From Steroidobacter agaridevorans (lineage in GTDB: Bacteria; Pseudomonadota; Gammaproteobacteria; Steroidobacterales; Steroidobacteraceae), in assembly GCF_009932555.1 (NCBI RefSeq), contig NZ_BLJO01000001.1, forward strand, positions 1,321,219-1,385,218: a stretch of DNA of 64,000 nt, written 5' to 3'. The position numbers and the translations under genes are program-made. The first letter of the stretch is position 1. Each line of letters begins with the position of its first letter. The notes under the pieces were generated by a model. The model ran no database searches, was not told the DNA's origin, and saw only the letters and a list, made by a program, of their open reading frames with translations. Below are positions 54,883 through 64,000 of this stretch, piece after piece.

Positions 54883-54985
54883 GGTGTTGGGTCATACTGT
54901 ATTAAAAGGCGCGGCAAGACATATTGTCGTCAAGTCATCCCACTAAAGTCATTTAGTTACAAGCACAAGGCGAATAGGGGCGGGT

Positions 54986-55771
54986 ATGGAAGAGGGCGCA
55001 AGGCCATTGAGCGATATTCCGGCGATCAACCGGTTCCTGAGCTACTGCCGGATTCGCACGGTGCCTTCCAAGACCGTCGTCATCCATGCCGGCGACCTGC
55101 CCGATGTGCTGTATTACATCGTCAGCGGCTCGGTCGAAGTCATGATCGAAGACGAGGAAGGCAACGAGATGGTGCTCGCCTACCTCAACAAAGGTCAGTT
55201 CTTCGGTGAAATGGGCCTGTTCTACGAACAGCCCACCCGCAGCGCCTGGGTCCGCACGCGTCAGCAGTGCGAGCTCGCCGAAATGACCTATCCCCGCTTC
55301 CGCCAGCTCGCGGCCGAAAGCCCGGGCCTGGTGTTCGAACTGGCCACGCAGCTGGCCACCCGTCTGGATCGCACCAATCGCAAGTTGGGTGACCTGGCGT
55401 TCGTCGATGTCACCGGCCGTGTCGCGCACGCCATCATGGATCTGTGCAGCGAGCCGGATGCGATGACTCATCCGGAAGGCATGCAGATCAAAGTGAGCCG
55501 CCAGGAGCTGTCGCGTCTGGTCGGATGCTCGCGTGAAATGGCGGGCCGCGTGTTGAAGGTGCTGGAAGACCAGGGCCTGCTGCGCGCGACGGGCAAGACC
55601 ATCGTCGTGTTCGGCGCTCGTCCGAAGATGAAGACCAAGCCGCCGCTGGCTGCCGCCGCGGGCCGCGCTGGCGCTGGCGCTGCTACAGCAGGTACGACAC
55701 CCGCCAATCGTCGCACCGATGACGACGACGACGATGATGACGACGACTTCGACGATGAGGACGAGGAATAG
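54986..55771 (+). CDS. CRP/FNR-family regulator (Vfr/Clp type) with acidic C-terminal tail
   Basis: A 261-residue cyclic-nucleotide-binding regulator. The effector domain keeps GEMGLF at 74-79 and R85-S86, which bind cAMP phosphate in E. coli CRP, and the core helix LAFVDVTGRVAHAI. The HTH is SRQELSRLVGCSREMAGRV (171-189), close to the Clp/CRP recognition helix. After residue 212 an Ala/Gly/Pro-rich linker leads to a tail of 10 Asp, Phe and six more acidic residues (245-261), not found in E. coli CRP or Vfr. Regulation by cAMP or c-di-GMP is possible; the sequence keeps the cAMP-type Arg-Ser. Confidence 0.93.
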   Translation: MEEGARPLSDIPAINRFLSYCRIRTVPSKTVVIHAGDLPDVLYYIVSGSVEVMIEDEEGNEMVLAYLNKGQFFGEMGLFYEQPTRSAWVRTRQQCELAEMTYPRFRQLAAESPGLVFELATQLATRLDRTNRKLGDLAFVDVTGRVAHAIMDLCSEPDAMTHPEGMQIKVSRQELSRLVGCSREMAGRVLKVLEDQGLLRATGKTIVVFGARPKMKTKPPLAAAAGRAGAGAATAGTTPANRRTDDDDDDDDDDFDDEDEE

Positions 55772-55803
55772 AACCTCGCCGAGTCGCGAGACGACTCACC
55801 GAT

Positions 55804-55825
55804 GAAGGCCGCGTAAGCGGCCTTC
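55804..55825. terminator. Terminator between the CRP-family gene and rpe
   Basis: GAAGGCCGC and GCGGCCTTC pair over nine bases with a GTAA loop, followed on the plus strand by TCTGTTTCT. The symmetrical position between convergent genes suggests bidirectional use. Confidence 0.65.
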
Positions 55826-55842
55826 TCTGTTTCTGGCGTTCG

Positions 55843-56520
55843 CTATTTGGTCGCTTTCGCGATCTCGCTACGCATGTCGGCGATGGTCTTGCGGTAATCC
55901 TTCGAGCCGAAGATGGCCGAGCCCGCGACGAAGGTATCTGCGCCCGCCGCGGCGATCTCGCCGATGTTGTCGACCTTCACTCCCCCATCGATCTGCAAGC
56001 GAATGTCACGACCGCTCGCTGCAATCATCTCGCGCACTTTCTTCAGCTTGGTGAGCGCGGAAGGAATGAACTTCTGCCCGCCAAAGCCCGGGTTCACCGA
56101 CATCAGCAGCACCATGTCGACCTTGTCGAGCACGTAATCGAGCGCGTTCAGCGGCGTCGCGGGATTGAGCACGATGCCCGGATGACAGCCATGCTCGCGG
56201 ATCAAGCCGATGGTGCGATCGACATGCTCGCTCGCTTCGGGATGGAAGCTGATCCAGGACGCGCCGGCGGCGGCGAAGTCAGGAACAATTCGATCGACCG
56301 GCTTCACCATCAAATGCACATCGATGGGCGCCGTGATGCCGTACTTGCGCAACGCCTCGCACACCAGCGGCCCGATGGTGAGGTTGGGCACATAGTGATT
56401 GTCCATCACATCGAAGTGGACGGTGTCGGCGCCGGCGTCGAGCACCGCTTTCACCTCTTCGCCGAGGCGGGCGAAGTCGGCGGAGAGAATGGACGGAGCA
56501 ATCCAGGGTTGATTGGGCAT
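55843..56520 (-). CDS. rpe: Ribulose-phosphate 3-epimerase
   Basis: Rpe interconverts ribulose and xylulose 5-phosphate. The 225-residue TIM barrel has [13 protein letters not shown], the metal-binding [29 protein letters not shown] and the [10 protein letters not shown] and FVAGSAIFG phosphate-binding end. It lies 17 bases after djlA on the same strand. Confidence 0.97.
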   Translation of the reverse strand: MPNQPWIAPSILSADFARLGEEVKAVLDAGADTVHFDVMDNHYVPNLTIGPLVCEALRKYGITAPIDVHLMVKPVDRIVPDFAAAGASWISFHPEASEHVDRTIGLIREHGCHPGIVLNPATPLNALDYVLDKVDMVLLMSVNPGFGGQKFIPSALTKLKKVREMIAASGRDIRLQIDGGVKVDNIGEIAAAGADTFVAGSAIFGSKDYRKTIADMRSEIAKATK

Positions 56521-56537
56521 GACAAGGACCTCGTGAT

Positions 56538-57365
56538 CTATCGCATCGCGCGCGCTTCACGCAGCACTTCGTAGGCGGCGCGCACTTGCCGGGTTTTCTC
56601 CTCGGCCACTTTCATCATCGACTCCGGCAGGCCGCGCGCCACCAGCTTGTCGGGATGATTTTGATTCATCAAGCGGCGATATGCCTTCGTGACTTCGGCA
56701 TCGGACGCATCGCTCGTGACGCCGAGCACTTCGTAGGCCTGCGCGACTTTATCGACCCTGGGGCGCGCCTCGAACGGCTGGCGGGAGGACTGCTGCATCC
56801 GCAAGAGCGCCTCCATCTGCACGACCTCGTACGCCGACACACCCAACGAGGCCGCAACGCGCGCCATCACTTGTCGCGCCGCTGGAGCGAAGCTGCCGCT
56901 CCACAGCGCGGTCTGAAGTTGAATCTGGATGAACATGCGCAACACGTCGGGCCGGCCGCTCAACATGCGACGCAGGCCGCGCAGCGTCGCTTCCAGCGGG
57001 AACGCCTTTTCCTTGCCCTGGGTGAACAATTGAATGGCGAACTCGATTTCCCGTTCGCCCAGCCGGAACTCGGCCATGATGGCGCGCGCCGCGCGGATCT
57101 CATTTTCCGAAACGCGCCCGTCGGCCTTCGCCATATGTCCCATGACTTGGAACGTGGCGCGGAAGAAAGCCTCCTGCACGCCCATGCCGGACATCTGCGC
57201 CGCGGCGGCATCGTCCGCATCGCTGCCGCCGCCGAAGCGGCCGGCGAGCCCGTTTTCGGCCTGCACGTCGAACAGGTGGCCGATAAAGGTGCCAAACAAT
57301 GCGCCGACTGGACCTGCTGTGACCCCGCCGATCAGCGCGCCCAGTGCTTTACCTTGCCAAAACAT
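56538..57365 (-). CDS. djlA: DjlA-type membrane-anchored J-domain co-chaperone
   Basis: DjlA is a membrane-bound DnaK co-chaperone. From the ATG at 57365 it has an N-terminal glycine-rich membrane segment ([19 protein letters not shown]), a central TerB-like helical domain ([17 protein letters not shown]) and a C-terminal J domain with the HPDK motif ([13 protein letters not shown]). An upstream in-frame extension is rejected because it precedes the membrane segment and is not conserved. Confidence 0.92.
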   Translation of the reverse strand: MFWQGKALGALIGGVTAGPVGALFGTFIGHLFDVQAENGLAGRFGGGSDADDAAAAQMSGMGVQEAFFRATFQVMGHMAKADGRVSENEIRAARAIMAEFRLGEREIEFAIQLFTQGKEKAFPLEATLRGLRRMLSGRPDVLRMFIQIQLQTALWSGSFAPAARQVMARVAASLGVSAYEVVQMEALLRMQQSSRQPFEARPRVDKVAQAYEVLGVTSDASDAEVTKAYRRLMNQNHPDKLVARGLPESMMKVAEEKTRQVRAAYEVLREARAMR

Positions 57366-57515
57366 CGATGCTTGAAGCCCTCGTCGCCCGCTGCGACAAT
57401 TACTGGGCGAGTAAAAATGTGCTCGCCCAGTTAACAATGGTACCAGCCTCGTGCTGCACCACCATTCGCCCGACGGTTAACAGTGTTTTTCCTCTCATTT
57501 TCATCGAGTAAATCA

Positions 57516-58409
57516 GTGACTCAGCCCTCCCCGCCCATGCTCGAGTCGCGCTTGAGCGGCCTCAAGCGCATCTACCAGGGCAAAGTCCGCGACATCTACG
57601 CCATCGACGACAAGCAGATGCTGATCGTCACCACCGACCGCCTGAGCGCGTTCGACGTGGTGCTGCCCGACCCGATCCCGGGCAAGGGCGCGGTGCTGAC
57701 CAGGATCTCGCGCTTCTGGTTCGACCGCACCAAGCACATCGTGCCCAATCACATCCTGGACACGCCGCTGGAAAGTGTGGTCGCCGATCCGGCCGAGCGT
57801 GCGACGATTGCCGATCGGTACATGATCGTAAAGCGCCTGAAGGCGCTGCCCATCGAAGCCGTGGTGCGCGGTTACATCATCGGTTCGGGTTGGAAGGACT
57901 ACCAGCAAAATGGCGCGGTCTGCGGCATCCAGTTGCCGGCGGGTCTGCGACAGGCCGATCGTCTGGCCGAGCCCTTGTTCACGCCGGCGACCAAAGCCGA
58001 GCTTGGCGAGCACGATGAGAACATCGATTACGAGCGGGCGGTTTCCATCGTGGGGCGCGGCCTCGCCGAACAGGTGCGCGCCACCGCGCTCGCCTTGTAT
58101 CGCTTCGCCGCTGAATACGCGCTCACCCGCGGCATCATCATCGCCGACACCAAGTTCGAGTTCGGCATCGACGACGCCGGTCATCTGACGCTGATCGACG
58201 AGGCGCTGACGCCGGACTCGTCGCGCTTCTGGCCGACCGACGGTTATCGCCCCGGCACCAGCCCGCCGAGCTTCGACAAACAATTCGTGCGCGACTATCT
58301 GGAAACATTGGTGTGGGACAAGCGCCCGCCCGGGCCCAAGCTGCCGGCCGAGGTGATCCAGAAGACCGGCGAGAAATACGCCGAAGCGCTGCGCCGCCTG
58401 ACCGGATAA
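57516..58409 (+). CDS. purC: SAICAR synthase
   Basis: PurC joins CAIR and aspartate in de novo purine synthesis. The protein of about 297 residues has [33 protein letters not shown], the long-form motif [15 protein letters not shown] and [14 protein letters not shown]. The start is a GTG at 57516 or an ATG at 57537; neither has a strong ribosome site and an earlier GTG at 57483 is less likely. It is the long (fungal/plant-like) SAICAR synthase branch. Confidence 0.94.
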   Translation: MTQPSPPMLESRLSGLKRIYQGKVRDIYAIDDKQMLIVTTDRLSAFDVVLPDPIPGKGAVLTRISRFWFDRTKHIVPNHILDTPLESVVADPAERATIADRYMIVKRLKALPIEAVVRGYIIGSGWKDYQQNGAVCGIQLPAGLRQADRLAEPLFTPATKAELGEHDENIDYERAVSIVGRGLAEQVRATALALYRFAAEYALTRGIIIADTKFEFGIDDAGHLTLIDEALTPDSSRFWPTDGYRPGTSPPSFDKQFVRDYLETLVWDKRPPGPKLPAEVIQKTGEKYAEALRRLTG

Positions 58410-58422
58410 CTGCCGCGCTCGC

Positions 58423-59415
58423 ATGCCAAGAACGATCGCATTGATCTATCTGGCGGCTGGCATCCTCTGGATATTCGTGACCGATCGCTGGCTGGCGTGG
58501 CTGGACCTGGATCCGGAAACGCTTCAGCTCTTGCACACCAGCAAGGGCTGGCTCGCCATCCTCGGCTCCGCGGTCCTGCTATACATCCTGCTCCGCCGGC
58601 ACAAGCGGCGCGATGACGCAGCCGTCTCCGCGCTGCTCGAATCCCAGCGCGAAGTGCAGCAGATGAATGCCGAGCTGGAAAAGCGGGTGGTCGAGCGCAC
58701 GCGCCAGCTGCAGGCGGCAAATCGCGAGCTGGAGTCGTTTGCTTACGCCGTCTCTCACGATCTGCGCGCACCGCTGCGCAGCCTCTCCGGATTCAGTCAG
58801 ATCCTGCAAGAGACCGCCGCCGAACAGCTGGATGAAAAGTCGCTGCATTATCTGCGGCGCATTCACGATGCGAGTCAGCGCATGTCGAGCCTCATCGAGG
58901 CGCTGCTTGGCTTGTCTCGCATCAGTACAGCTGAGCTGGCCATTCGGCCCGTGAATCTCACGCAAGTGTGCATGGATGCCGCGGCTGCTCTGCGACAGAA
59001 GCATCCCGATCACAACGTGCAACTCGACATCGCCCCCAACATGCACGTCGAAGGCGATGCGCGCTTGCTCCGCATCGCCATGGACTGCCTGCTGGCGAAC
59101 GCCTGGAAATTCACGATCAAGGCCGAGCATCCAAGCGTGACTGTCGGCGTGCAAACCGGCGTCACCGGCGGTCACATCTACTTCGTACGTGACAACGGCG
59201 TCGGCTTCGACATGGCGTATGCGAACAAACTGTTCGTGCCATTTCAGCGGCTGCACCCGGACGCGGAATTCCAGGGCAGCGGCATCGGGCTGGTGACCGC
59301 CCAGCGCGTCATCGCACGTCACGGCGGACGCATCTGGGCCGAGGCCCAGGTGAACGAAGGCGCGACGTTTTATTTCACCATCAACGCGCCGCTCGGCTCA
59401 CCTGCCACGCCTTGA
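58423..59415 (+). CDS. Orphan sensor histidine kinase
   Basis: A 330-residue membrane kinase with two hydrophobic segments (ALIYLAAGILWIFVT at 6-20 and WLAILGSAVLLYILL at 43-57) and only about 23 residues between them, so it has almost no periplasmic sensor. A coiled coil (70-105) leads to the H-box SHDLRAPLRS with H112, then the ATPase motifs DNGVGFDMAY and GSGIGLV. This is a phytochrome-like-kinase type H-box. No response regulator is adjacent. The 3' end overlaps the BtuF-like gene by 35 bases. Confidence 0.93.
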   Translation: MPRTIALIYLAAGILWIFVTDRWLAWLDLDPETLQLLHTSKGWLAILGSAVLLYILLRRHKRRDDAAVSALLESQREVQQMNAELEKRVVERTRQLQAANRELESFAYAVSHDLRAPLRSLSGFSQILQETAAEQLDEKSLHYLRRIHDASQRMSSLIEALLGLSRISTAELAIRPVNLTQVCMDAAAALRQKHPDHNVQLDIAPNMHVEGDARLLRIAMDCLLANAWKFTIKAEHPSVTVGVQTGVTGGHIYFVRDNGVGFDMAYANKLFVPFQRLHPDAEFQGSGIGLVTAQRVIARHGGRIWAEAQVNEGATFYFTINAPLGSPATP

Positions 59416-60199
59416 AGATGTTGTGAATCTCGGCGATGCCGTCGGTCAGCGCCGCCGGCCCGGGCTGCAAAATAATCGATGACTTGATCTCGTGCAGCTG
59501 CGCGTTGGCGACGGCCGGCACTTCGCCCCAGCCCTCGCGTGCGGCCACGCTCTTGGGCTGAAATTTCTTGCCGCACCAGGACCCCAGAATGATATCGGGC
59601 GCGCGCCGCACGACCTCCTGCGGATCGGCGATGATTCGATGCTTCGCCAGCGACTGACGGGAGTGGTCGTCGAAACAATCGTCGCCGCCGGCGACGCTCA
59701 TCAATTCCGACACCCAGCGGATGCCCGAAATCATCGGCTCGTCCCATTCCTCGAAATAAACGCGCGGCCGGGCCGTGAACTGCGCCGCCGAAGCACGGAT
59801 GCTGTCGAGATTCGCGGCGAGCCTGGCGCACAGCTGCGCCGCCTTGGCCTCGCAGCCGATCATGCCGCCGAGGATGCCGATCATGCCGAAGATGCCGGCA
59901 ATGTCGCGATGATTGAAAATATGAACGTTCAGTCCGTGCCGCACCAGGTCGGCGGCGATGTCCGCCTGCAGGTCGGAGAAGCCGAGCACGAGATCGGGTT
60001 CCAGCTCGCGGATGCGATCGACCTTCGCGCTGGTGAACGCCGACACCTTCGGCTTCTCCTTGCGAGCGCGCGGCGGCCGCACCGTGAAGCCCGAAACACC
60101 TACGATGCGCCAGTCCTCTTCGAGCAGGTACAGCGTTTCGGTGGTCTCCTCGGTGAGGCAGACGATGCGAGATGGGAAGTGGCCGGATGTGTAACTCAT
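59381..60199 (-). CDS. BtuF-like periplasmic cobalamin-binding-type protein without signal peptide
   Basis: A 272-residue protein of the helical-backbone metal/vitamin-binding family (SCLTEETTETLY-like start ICVCLTEETTETLYLL, the segments IRELEPDLVLGFSDLQAD, YFEEWDEPMISG, WVSELMSVAGG and DIILGSWCGKKF). BtuF/FecB-type proteins bind cobalamin or siderophores for ABC import, but this one begins with SYTSGHFPSRIV and has no signal peptide, so it may be cytoplasmic. No BtuCD genes are adjacent. It is convergent with the kinase gene. Confidence 0.82.
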   Translation of the reverse strand: MSYTSGHFPSRIVCLTEETTETLYLLEEDWRIVGVSGFTVRPPRARKEKPKVSAFTSAKVDRIRELEPDLVLGFSDLQADIAADLVRHGLNVHIFNHRDIAGIFGMIGILGGMIGCEAKAAQLCARLAANLDSIRASAAQFTARPRVYFEEWDEPMISGIRWVSELMSVAGGDDCFDDHSRQSLAKHRIIADPQEVVRRAPDIILGSWCGKKFQPKSVAAREGWGEVPAVANAQLHEIKSSIILQPGPAALTDGIAEIHNIFKAWQVSRAAR

Positions 60200-60240
60200 T
60201 GACTTGCTCGCGCCTCACGCGCATGTCAGGCTGATCGAGC

Positions 60241-61605
60241 ATGATCGCGCCGCTGCTAGCTCGCCTGGAACATTGGCTGTTCGAGCCGCCGGAATCCATC
60301 ATCGGGCGGCCGTTGTGGAAACTTACGCGCATCCTGCGCTATCCCTATGCGCTGATACGCGATATCGCCCGTGGCGAGCTCACCCTTCGCGGCATGAGCC
60401 TGGTGTACACGACGTTGCTGTCGATCGTGCCCATCATCGCCCTGTCCTTCTCGGTGCTCAAAGGCCTGGGCTATCACCGCGAGCTCGAGCCGGTACTGTA
60501 CAGCTTCCTGGAGCCGCTCGGCGACCGCGCCTACGAGATCACCCAGCAGGTGATGGCCTTCGTCGACAACGTGCGCGGCGGAGTGCTCGGCTCGATCGGC
60601 TTGATCTTCCTGCTCTATACGTTGATCTCGACCGTGCAGAAGGTCGAGGAAAGCTTCAATTTCGTGTGGCGGGTCGAGCAGCCCCGCAGCATCGGTCGTC
60701 GCTTCAGCGAGTATCTGAGCGTCATGGTGGTCGGGCCGGCCGTCATCGTCGCGGCCTTGGGATTGATTGCAACGCTCGGCAGCACGACGTTCGTGGAAAC
60801 GCTCTCGCACTACCGGCCTTTCGACACCATGCTGTTGATCCTGGGTCGGATCACGCCTTATCTGCTGGTCTCGGGCGTGTTCACGTTCATGTACGGCTTC
60901 GTGCCGAACACGAAAGTGCGATTGCGTGCGGCGTTGATTGGCGGCGTCTCCGCCGGAGCGGCGTGGGCATTCAGCGGCATGGTGATGGCGCAATTCGTTG
61001 CCAGCACGACCACCACGATGGTCATCTACGCCGGCTTCGCGTTCGTCATCGTGGCGCTCATCTGGCTGTATGTTTCCTGGCTCATCCTGCTGCTCGGCGC
61101 ACAGCTGGCGTTCTATGTGCAGAACCCGCAGTACCTGCGCCCGGGGCGCGGAGCGATCGCGCTGAACTCGAGCATGCGCGAGCGCGTCGCGTTGTCCATC
61201 ATGTATCTCATCGTCTGCGACTACCAAACGGCAAAGCATAGCTGGACGACGAATCGTCTCGCCGAGCATCTGGATCTGCCGGGCGCCGCGCTCACGCCCA
61301 TCCTGGATGCGCTGGAACATCGCAAGCTGCTGCTGGTCGCGGAAGATGACAGCTGGGTACCGGCGCGCGATCCGCATACGATCGAATTGGGCGACGTGCT
61401 GGATGCCGTGCGTCACGACATCGCCGGCCCGCGCCTCAGCAAATGCAGAGACGTCGCGCCAGCAGTGGAAGCGGCGCGAGTCGCGGAGCAGGCGCTACAG
61501 AACAGCTTGAAGGGAAAGACGGTGGCGGAACTGGTCGAGCAGACCAACGTCATCCACCACACGCATGGCCATCACATGCCCGGTCAGCATGCATCCAATC
61601 AATAA
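60241..61605 (+). CDS. YihY/virulence factor BrkB-family membrane protein
   Basis: A 454-residue inner-membrane protein with six hydrophobic segments (for example LVYTTLLSIVPIIALSFSVL, GSIGLIFLLYTLISTVQKVE and AAWAFSGMVMAQFV). The motif TLLSIVP and NFVWRV are typical of the YihY family. Some family members were misnamed ribonuclease BN. A C-terminal cytosolic region of about 130 residues (with TNRLAEHLDLPGAALTPILDALE) resembles a winged-helix domain. The role is not established. Confidence 0.9.
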   Translation: MIAPLLARLEHWLFEPPESIIGRPLWKLTRILRYPYALIRDIARGELTLRGMSLVYTTLLSIVPIIALSFSVLKGLGYHRELEPVLYSFLEPLGDRAYEITQQVMAFVDNVRGGVLGSIGLIFLLYTLISTVQKVEESFNFVWRVEQPRSIGRRFSEYLSVMVVGPAVIVAALGLIATLGSTTFVETLSHYRPFDTMLLILGRITPYLLVSGVFTFMYGFVPNTKVRLRAALIGGVSAGAAWAFSGMVMAQFVASTTTTMVIYAGFAFVIVALIWLYVSWLILLLGAQLAFYVQNPQYLRPGRGAIALNSSMRERVALSIMYLIVCDYQTAKHSWTTNRLAEHLDLPGAALTPILDALEHRKLLLVAEDDSWVPARDPHTIELGDVLDAVRHDIAGPRLSKCRDVAPAVEAARVAEQALQNSLKGKTVAELVEQTNVIHHTHGHHMPGQHASNQ

Positions 61606-61621
61606 GAGTTGAGGTTCGCGG

Positions 61622-62980
61622 CTACTCGCCTGCGATCGTCATCTTCTCGAGCAGCACCGAACCGGTCCGAATGCCGCCGCGCGCATCGACGTCGCTGCCG
61701 ATGGCAACGATGTCCCGATACATGTCCTTGAGATTGCCGGCAATGGTGATCTCGTTGACCGGATGCTGAATCTCGCCGTTCTCGACCCAGAAGCCGGCGG
61801 CGCCGCGCGAATAGTCGCCGGTCACGCCGTTGATGCCCTGGCCCATCAGCTCGGTCACCATCAGGCCGCGGTTCATTTTCTTCAGCAGCGCCTGAAAATC
61901 ATCGGTTCCGTGCGACACGATGAGATTGTGCACGCCGCCGGCATTGCCCGTGGTGCGCAACCCGAGCTTGCGCGCCGAATAGGTGCTCAGGATGTACCCG
62001 GTGAGCACGCCATCCTTGATCAACTCGCGATCGCGCGTGACCACGCCTTCGCTATCGAACGGCGAGCTGGCCAGCGCCTTGGGAATATGCGGCCGTTCCG
62101 AGATCTGCAGCCACGATGGAAAGATCTGTTGACCGGCGGCGTCGAGCAGGAAGGACGCGCGGCGATACTGGCTGCCGCCGCGAATCGCACCGAGGAAATG
62201 TCCCATGAGCCCACGAGCCAGTTCGGGAACGAACAGCACGGGCGCGGTCAGCGTCGACAATTTCTTCGCATTCAAACGACGCAGCGCGCGCGCCGCTGCG
62301 GTCTTGCCGATGGATTCGCCATCTTCGAGCTCGCGCCAATCGCGCACCGAGCTGTACCAATAGTCACGCTGCATCTCGCCGTCTTCTTGAGCGACGACGA
62401 CACAGCTCAGGCTATGAATGCTGCTCGGAAAGCCGGCGAGGAAGCCGAGCGAATTGCCGAACACGCGCAGACCTTGGTGACTCGACAGCGTCGCGCCCTC
62501 GGAATTGCCGATGCGCTTATCGGCTTTGAGCGCCGCCGCTTCGCAAGCAACCGCAAGATCGCGCGCCGCGTCGGGCTCGATGCCCCAAGGATGTGACAAC
62601 TGCAGATCCGGAATCTCCGTCGCGAGATCTTCGCGATCGGGCAACCCCGCGCACTCATCTTCCGCCGTGAATCCAGCAATGCTGAAGGCTTTGGCAACGG
62701 TCTCGCGGATCGCTTGCGGCCGCAGGTCGGCGGTGCTCGCCGTGCCTTTGCGTTTGCCACGATAGACGGTGATGCCCATGCCGCGATCGCGCTGATACTC
62801 GAGCGTCTCGACTTCGCCGAGACGCGCGGTGACCGACAGCCCGGTGTCGACGCTGACGCCGACCTCGGACTCGGTGGCGCCGAGCTTGCGCCCCTCCTCG
62901 ATCGCGAGGGCAACCAGGTCCTGCAGGTCCTGTTGCGAGTGGCTGAGCTGGGTGGATGAGGTCGTGGGAACTTGGGCCAT
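61622..62980 (-). CDS. pmbA: Metalloprotease PmbA (TldE)
   Basis: PmbA (TldE) forms a heterodimer with TldD that processes or degrades small peptides, including microcin precursors. The 452-residue protein has EGRKLGATESEVGVSVDTGLS near the start (residues 30-50), RDRGMGITVYRGKRKGTAS, VIDPELARGL-like VLFVPELARGLMG and the C-terminal GINGVTGDYSRGAAGFWVENG. TldE lacks the HExxxH zinc site of TldD. tldD is not in the window. It is divergent from darP with a 91-base gap. Confidence 0.94.
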   Translation of the reverse strand: MAQVPTTSSTQLSHSQQDLQDLVALAIEEGRKLGATESEVGVSVDTGLSVTARLGEVETLEYQRDRGMGITVYRGKRKGTASTADLRPQAIRETVAKAFSIAGFTAEDECAGLPDREDLATEIPDLQLSHPWGIEPDAARDLAVACEAAALKADKRIGNSEGATLSSHQGLRVFGNSLGFLAGFPSSIHSLSCVVVAQEDGEMQRDYWYSSVRDWRELEDGESIGKTAAARALRRLNAKKLSTLTAPVLFVPELARGLMGHFLGAIRGGSQYRRASFLLDAAGQQIFPSWLQISERPHIPKALASSPFDSEGVVTRDRELIKDGVLTGYILSTYSARKLGLRTTGNAGGVHNLIVSHGTDDFQALLKKMNRGLMVTELMGQGINGVTGDYSRGAAGFWVENGEIQHPVNEITIAGNLKDMYRDIVAIGSDVDARGGIRTGSVLLEKMTIAGE

Positions 62981-63071
62981 GGTTGGATTGTATCAGGCCG
63001 GTCCCAGCACCGACTTGCATGGGGACCGCCATGCCCGCATCCTTGCGCCCCCAGAAACGGCCTGTCCTGAC

Positions 63072-63599
63072 ATGACCGACGACGTCGACCAAGACGGCTC
63101 CTACGACGAGCGCCCCAGTAAAAGCGCCCGCAAGCGGCAGAGCGACGATCTGCAGGCGCTCGGCGAGGCGCTGATCGAGCTGTCGGAGAGCGAGCTGGAC
63201 GCCCTGCCCCTGCCCGAACAACTGCGCGATGCCGTACTGCTGGCTCGCCGGATCACTGCTCATGGCGGCCTGTACCGGCAGAAACAGTACATCGGCAAGC
63301 TGATGCGCAAAATCGACGCAGAGCCGATCCGCGAGGCGCTGGACGCCAAACGCACCCGAGAGCGTGTCGAGGCCACCCGCTTTCATCGCATCGAGCAATG
63401 GCGCGACCGGCTGCTGCGCGAAGGCAGCGAAGCGGTTGCCGCCCTGGCAGCCGAATTGCCTCACATCGACAGCAAAGCCATCGGCAAGCTCACCGAGCGG
63501 GCGCGCAAGGAACAGCAGCAGTCATCGCAGAAAGTCACGCCCGCCGGGCGCGAGCTGTTCCGTGTCTTACGCGACGCCCTGTCGAACACAGCCCCCTGA
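63072..63599 (+). CDS. darP: Dual-action ribosomal maturation protein DarP (YjgA)
   Basis: DarP (YjgA) is a 50S assembly factor that associates with late pre-50S particles. From the ATG at 63072 it has 175 residues: an acidic N-terminus, the [20 protein letters not shown] helix and the basic [20 protein letters not shown] signature, then an alpha-helical end. It is paired with pmbA as in E. coli. Earlier frame positions overlap pmbA coding on the other strand. Confidence 0.92.
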   Translation: MTDDVDQDGSYDERPSKSARKRQSDDLQALGEALIELSESELDALPLPEQLRDAVLLARRITAHGGLYRQKQYIGKLMRKIDAEPIREALDAKRTRERVEATRFHRIEQWRDRLLREGSEAVAALAAELPHIDSKAIGKLTERARKEQQQSSQKVTPAGRELFRVLRDALSNTAP

Positions 63600-63612
63600 T
63601 ACAATCCCCCTT

Positions 63613-64000
63613 ATGAAACCGTTAGTTGGCATCATCATGGGCTCGAAGTCCGATTGGGAGACTTTGCAGCCTGCCGCGGACACTTTGCAGCGTCTTGGCA
63701 TCGCATTCGAGACGCGCGTGGTCTCGGCCCATCGCACGCCGGACTTGCTGTTCGAGTACGCCGAAAAGGCGCGCGAGCGCGGCCTGGAAGTGATCATCGC
63801 CGGCGCCGGTGGCGCTGCCCATTTGCCGGGCATGACGGCTGCCAAGACCAGCCTGCCCGTGCTGGGTGTGCCGGTGCAGTCGAAGATGCTCAGTGGCATC
63901 GACTCGTTGCTGTCCATCGTGCAGATGCCCGCCGGCATTCCGGTCGGCACGCTGGCGATCGGTCAGGCCGGCGCGACCAATGCGGCGTTGTTTGCCGCGT
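63613..64000 (+). CDS. purE: N5-carboxyaminoimidazole ribonucleotide mutase, 3' truncated by window edge
   Basis: PurE rearranges N5-CAIR to CAIR in purine synthesis. From the ATG at 63613 the sequence begins [20 protein letters not shown], the GSKSDW phosphate-binding loop, and continues with [22 protein letters not shown] and [11 protein letters not shown]. The gene runs off the window at about residue 129 of an expected 160-170. The start lies 13 bases after darP. purC is at 57516. Confidence 0.96.
   Translation, partial: MKPLVGIIMGSKSDWETLQPAADTLQRLGIAFETRVVSAHRTPDLLFEYAEKARERGLEVIIAGAGGAAHLPGMTAAKTSLPVLGVPVQSKMLSGIDSLLSIVQMPAGIPVGTLAIGQAGATNAALFAA

Overview
The window reads as one continuous chromosomal segment of a GC-rich gammaproteobacterium. 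Gene order across several blocks matches conserved gammaproteobacterial synteny: pdxA-rsmA-apaG-apaH, ygfB-pepP-ubiH-ubiI facing zapA-6S RNA-fau, rplM-rpsI, coq7 next to a CRP regulator, and darP next to pmbA. High third-position GC, a split glycine decarboxylase (gcvPA/gcvPB), a kynurenine operon and a Clp/Vfr-like CRP suggest a lineage near Steroidobacterales, Nevskiales or Xanthomonadales. That placement is inference. No transposase, integrase, prophage or CRISPR array was seen.

Layout. 1-3600: end of a pdxA-rsmA unit, a UspA-type gene, apaG and apaH. 3574-12020: a divergent secreted protein, then the kynurenine operon (3-hydroxyanthranilate dioxygenase, cyclase-family hydrolase, kynU, kmo), a PhzF-family enzyme, an orphan bcsZ cellulase, a small membrane protein and a secreted methyltransferase. 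12058-14640: a small unknown protein, glmS and a debris zone holding a chemoreceptor relic. 14636-20762 (minus): FHA-GGDEF cyclase, rluF, YkgJ-like protein, folA, a SET-domain methyltransferase, thyA, lgt and rlmI. 20781-29245: DUF255 thioredoxin-like protein, TfoX-like protein, a compact ornithine decarboxylase/ComB/DUF486/HIT operon, a Ycf46-type AAA ATPase and tsaC/sua5. 29301-37262 (minus): a tandem glycine riboswitch driving gcvT-gcvH-gcvPA-gcvPB-dgkA, followed by a double-protease-domain HtrA relative.

37330-39348: ispG, phhB and a secreted protein. 39349-47999 (minus): ygfB-pepP-ubiH-ubiI continuing almost without gaps into an AidB-like acyl-CoA dehydrogenase, an inactive-transglutaminase/7TM protein and an ATP-grasp ligase. 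48060-51055: a TIGR02449-like protein, zapA, 6S RNA, fau, an EVE-domain protein, an isolated promoter/22-residue lysine-rich peptide/terminator cassette, and rpiA overlapping pyrD tail to tail. 52068-53012: a repeat-rich gap with an inverted repeat and a 114-bp tandem repeat. 53013-64000: tRNA-Gln, rpsI-rplM, coq7, a CRP regulator with a polyaspartate tail, rpe, djlA, purC, a histidine kinase, a BtuF-like protein, a YihY-family membrane protein, pmbA, darP and the start of purE.

Functionally this is mostly core metabolism: one-carbon and folate supply (gcv, folA, thyA, fau), ubiquinone hydroxylation (ubiH, ubiI, coq7), purine synthesis (purC, purE), pentose phosphates (rpiA, rpe) and RNA modification (rsmA, rluF, rlmI, tsaC). 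The most interesting items are the SET methyltransferase together with the lysine-rich micropeptide, the AidB/transglutaminase/ATP-grasp extension of the ubi operon, the acidic-tailed CRP, the Asp-to-Glu change at the expected BcsZ base, and the repeats at 52.2-52.9 kb.
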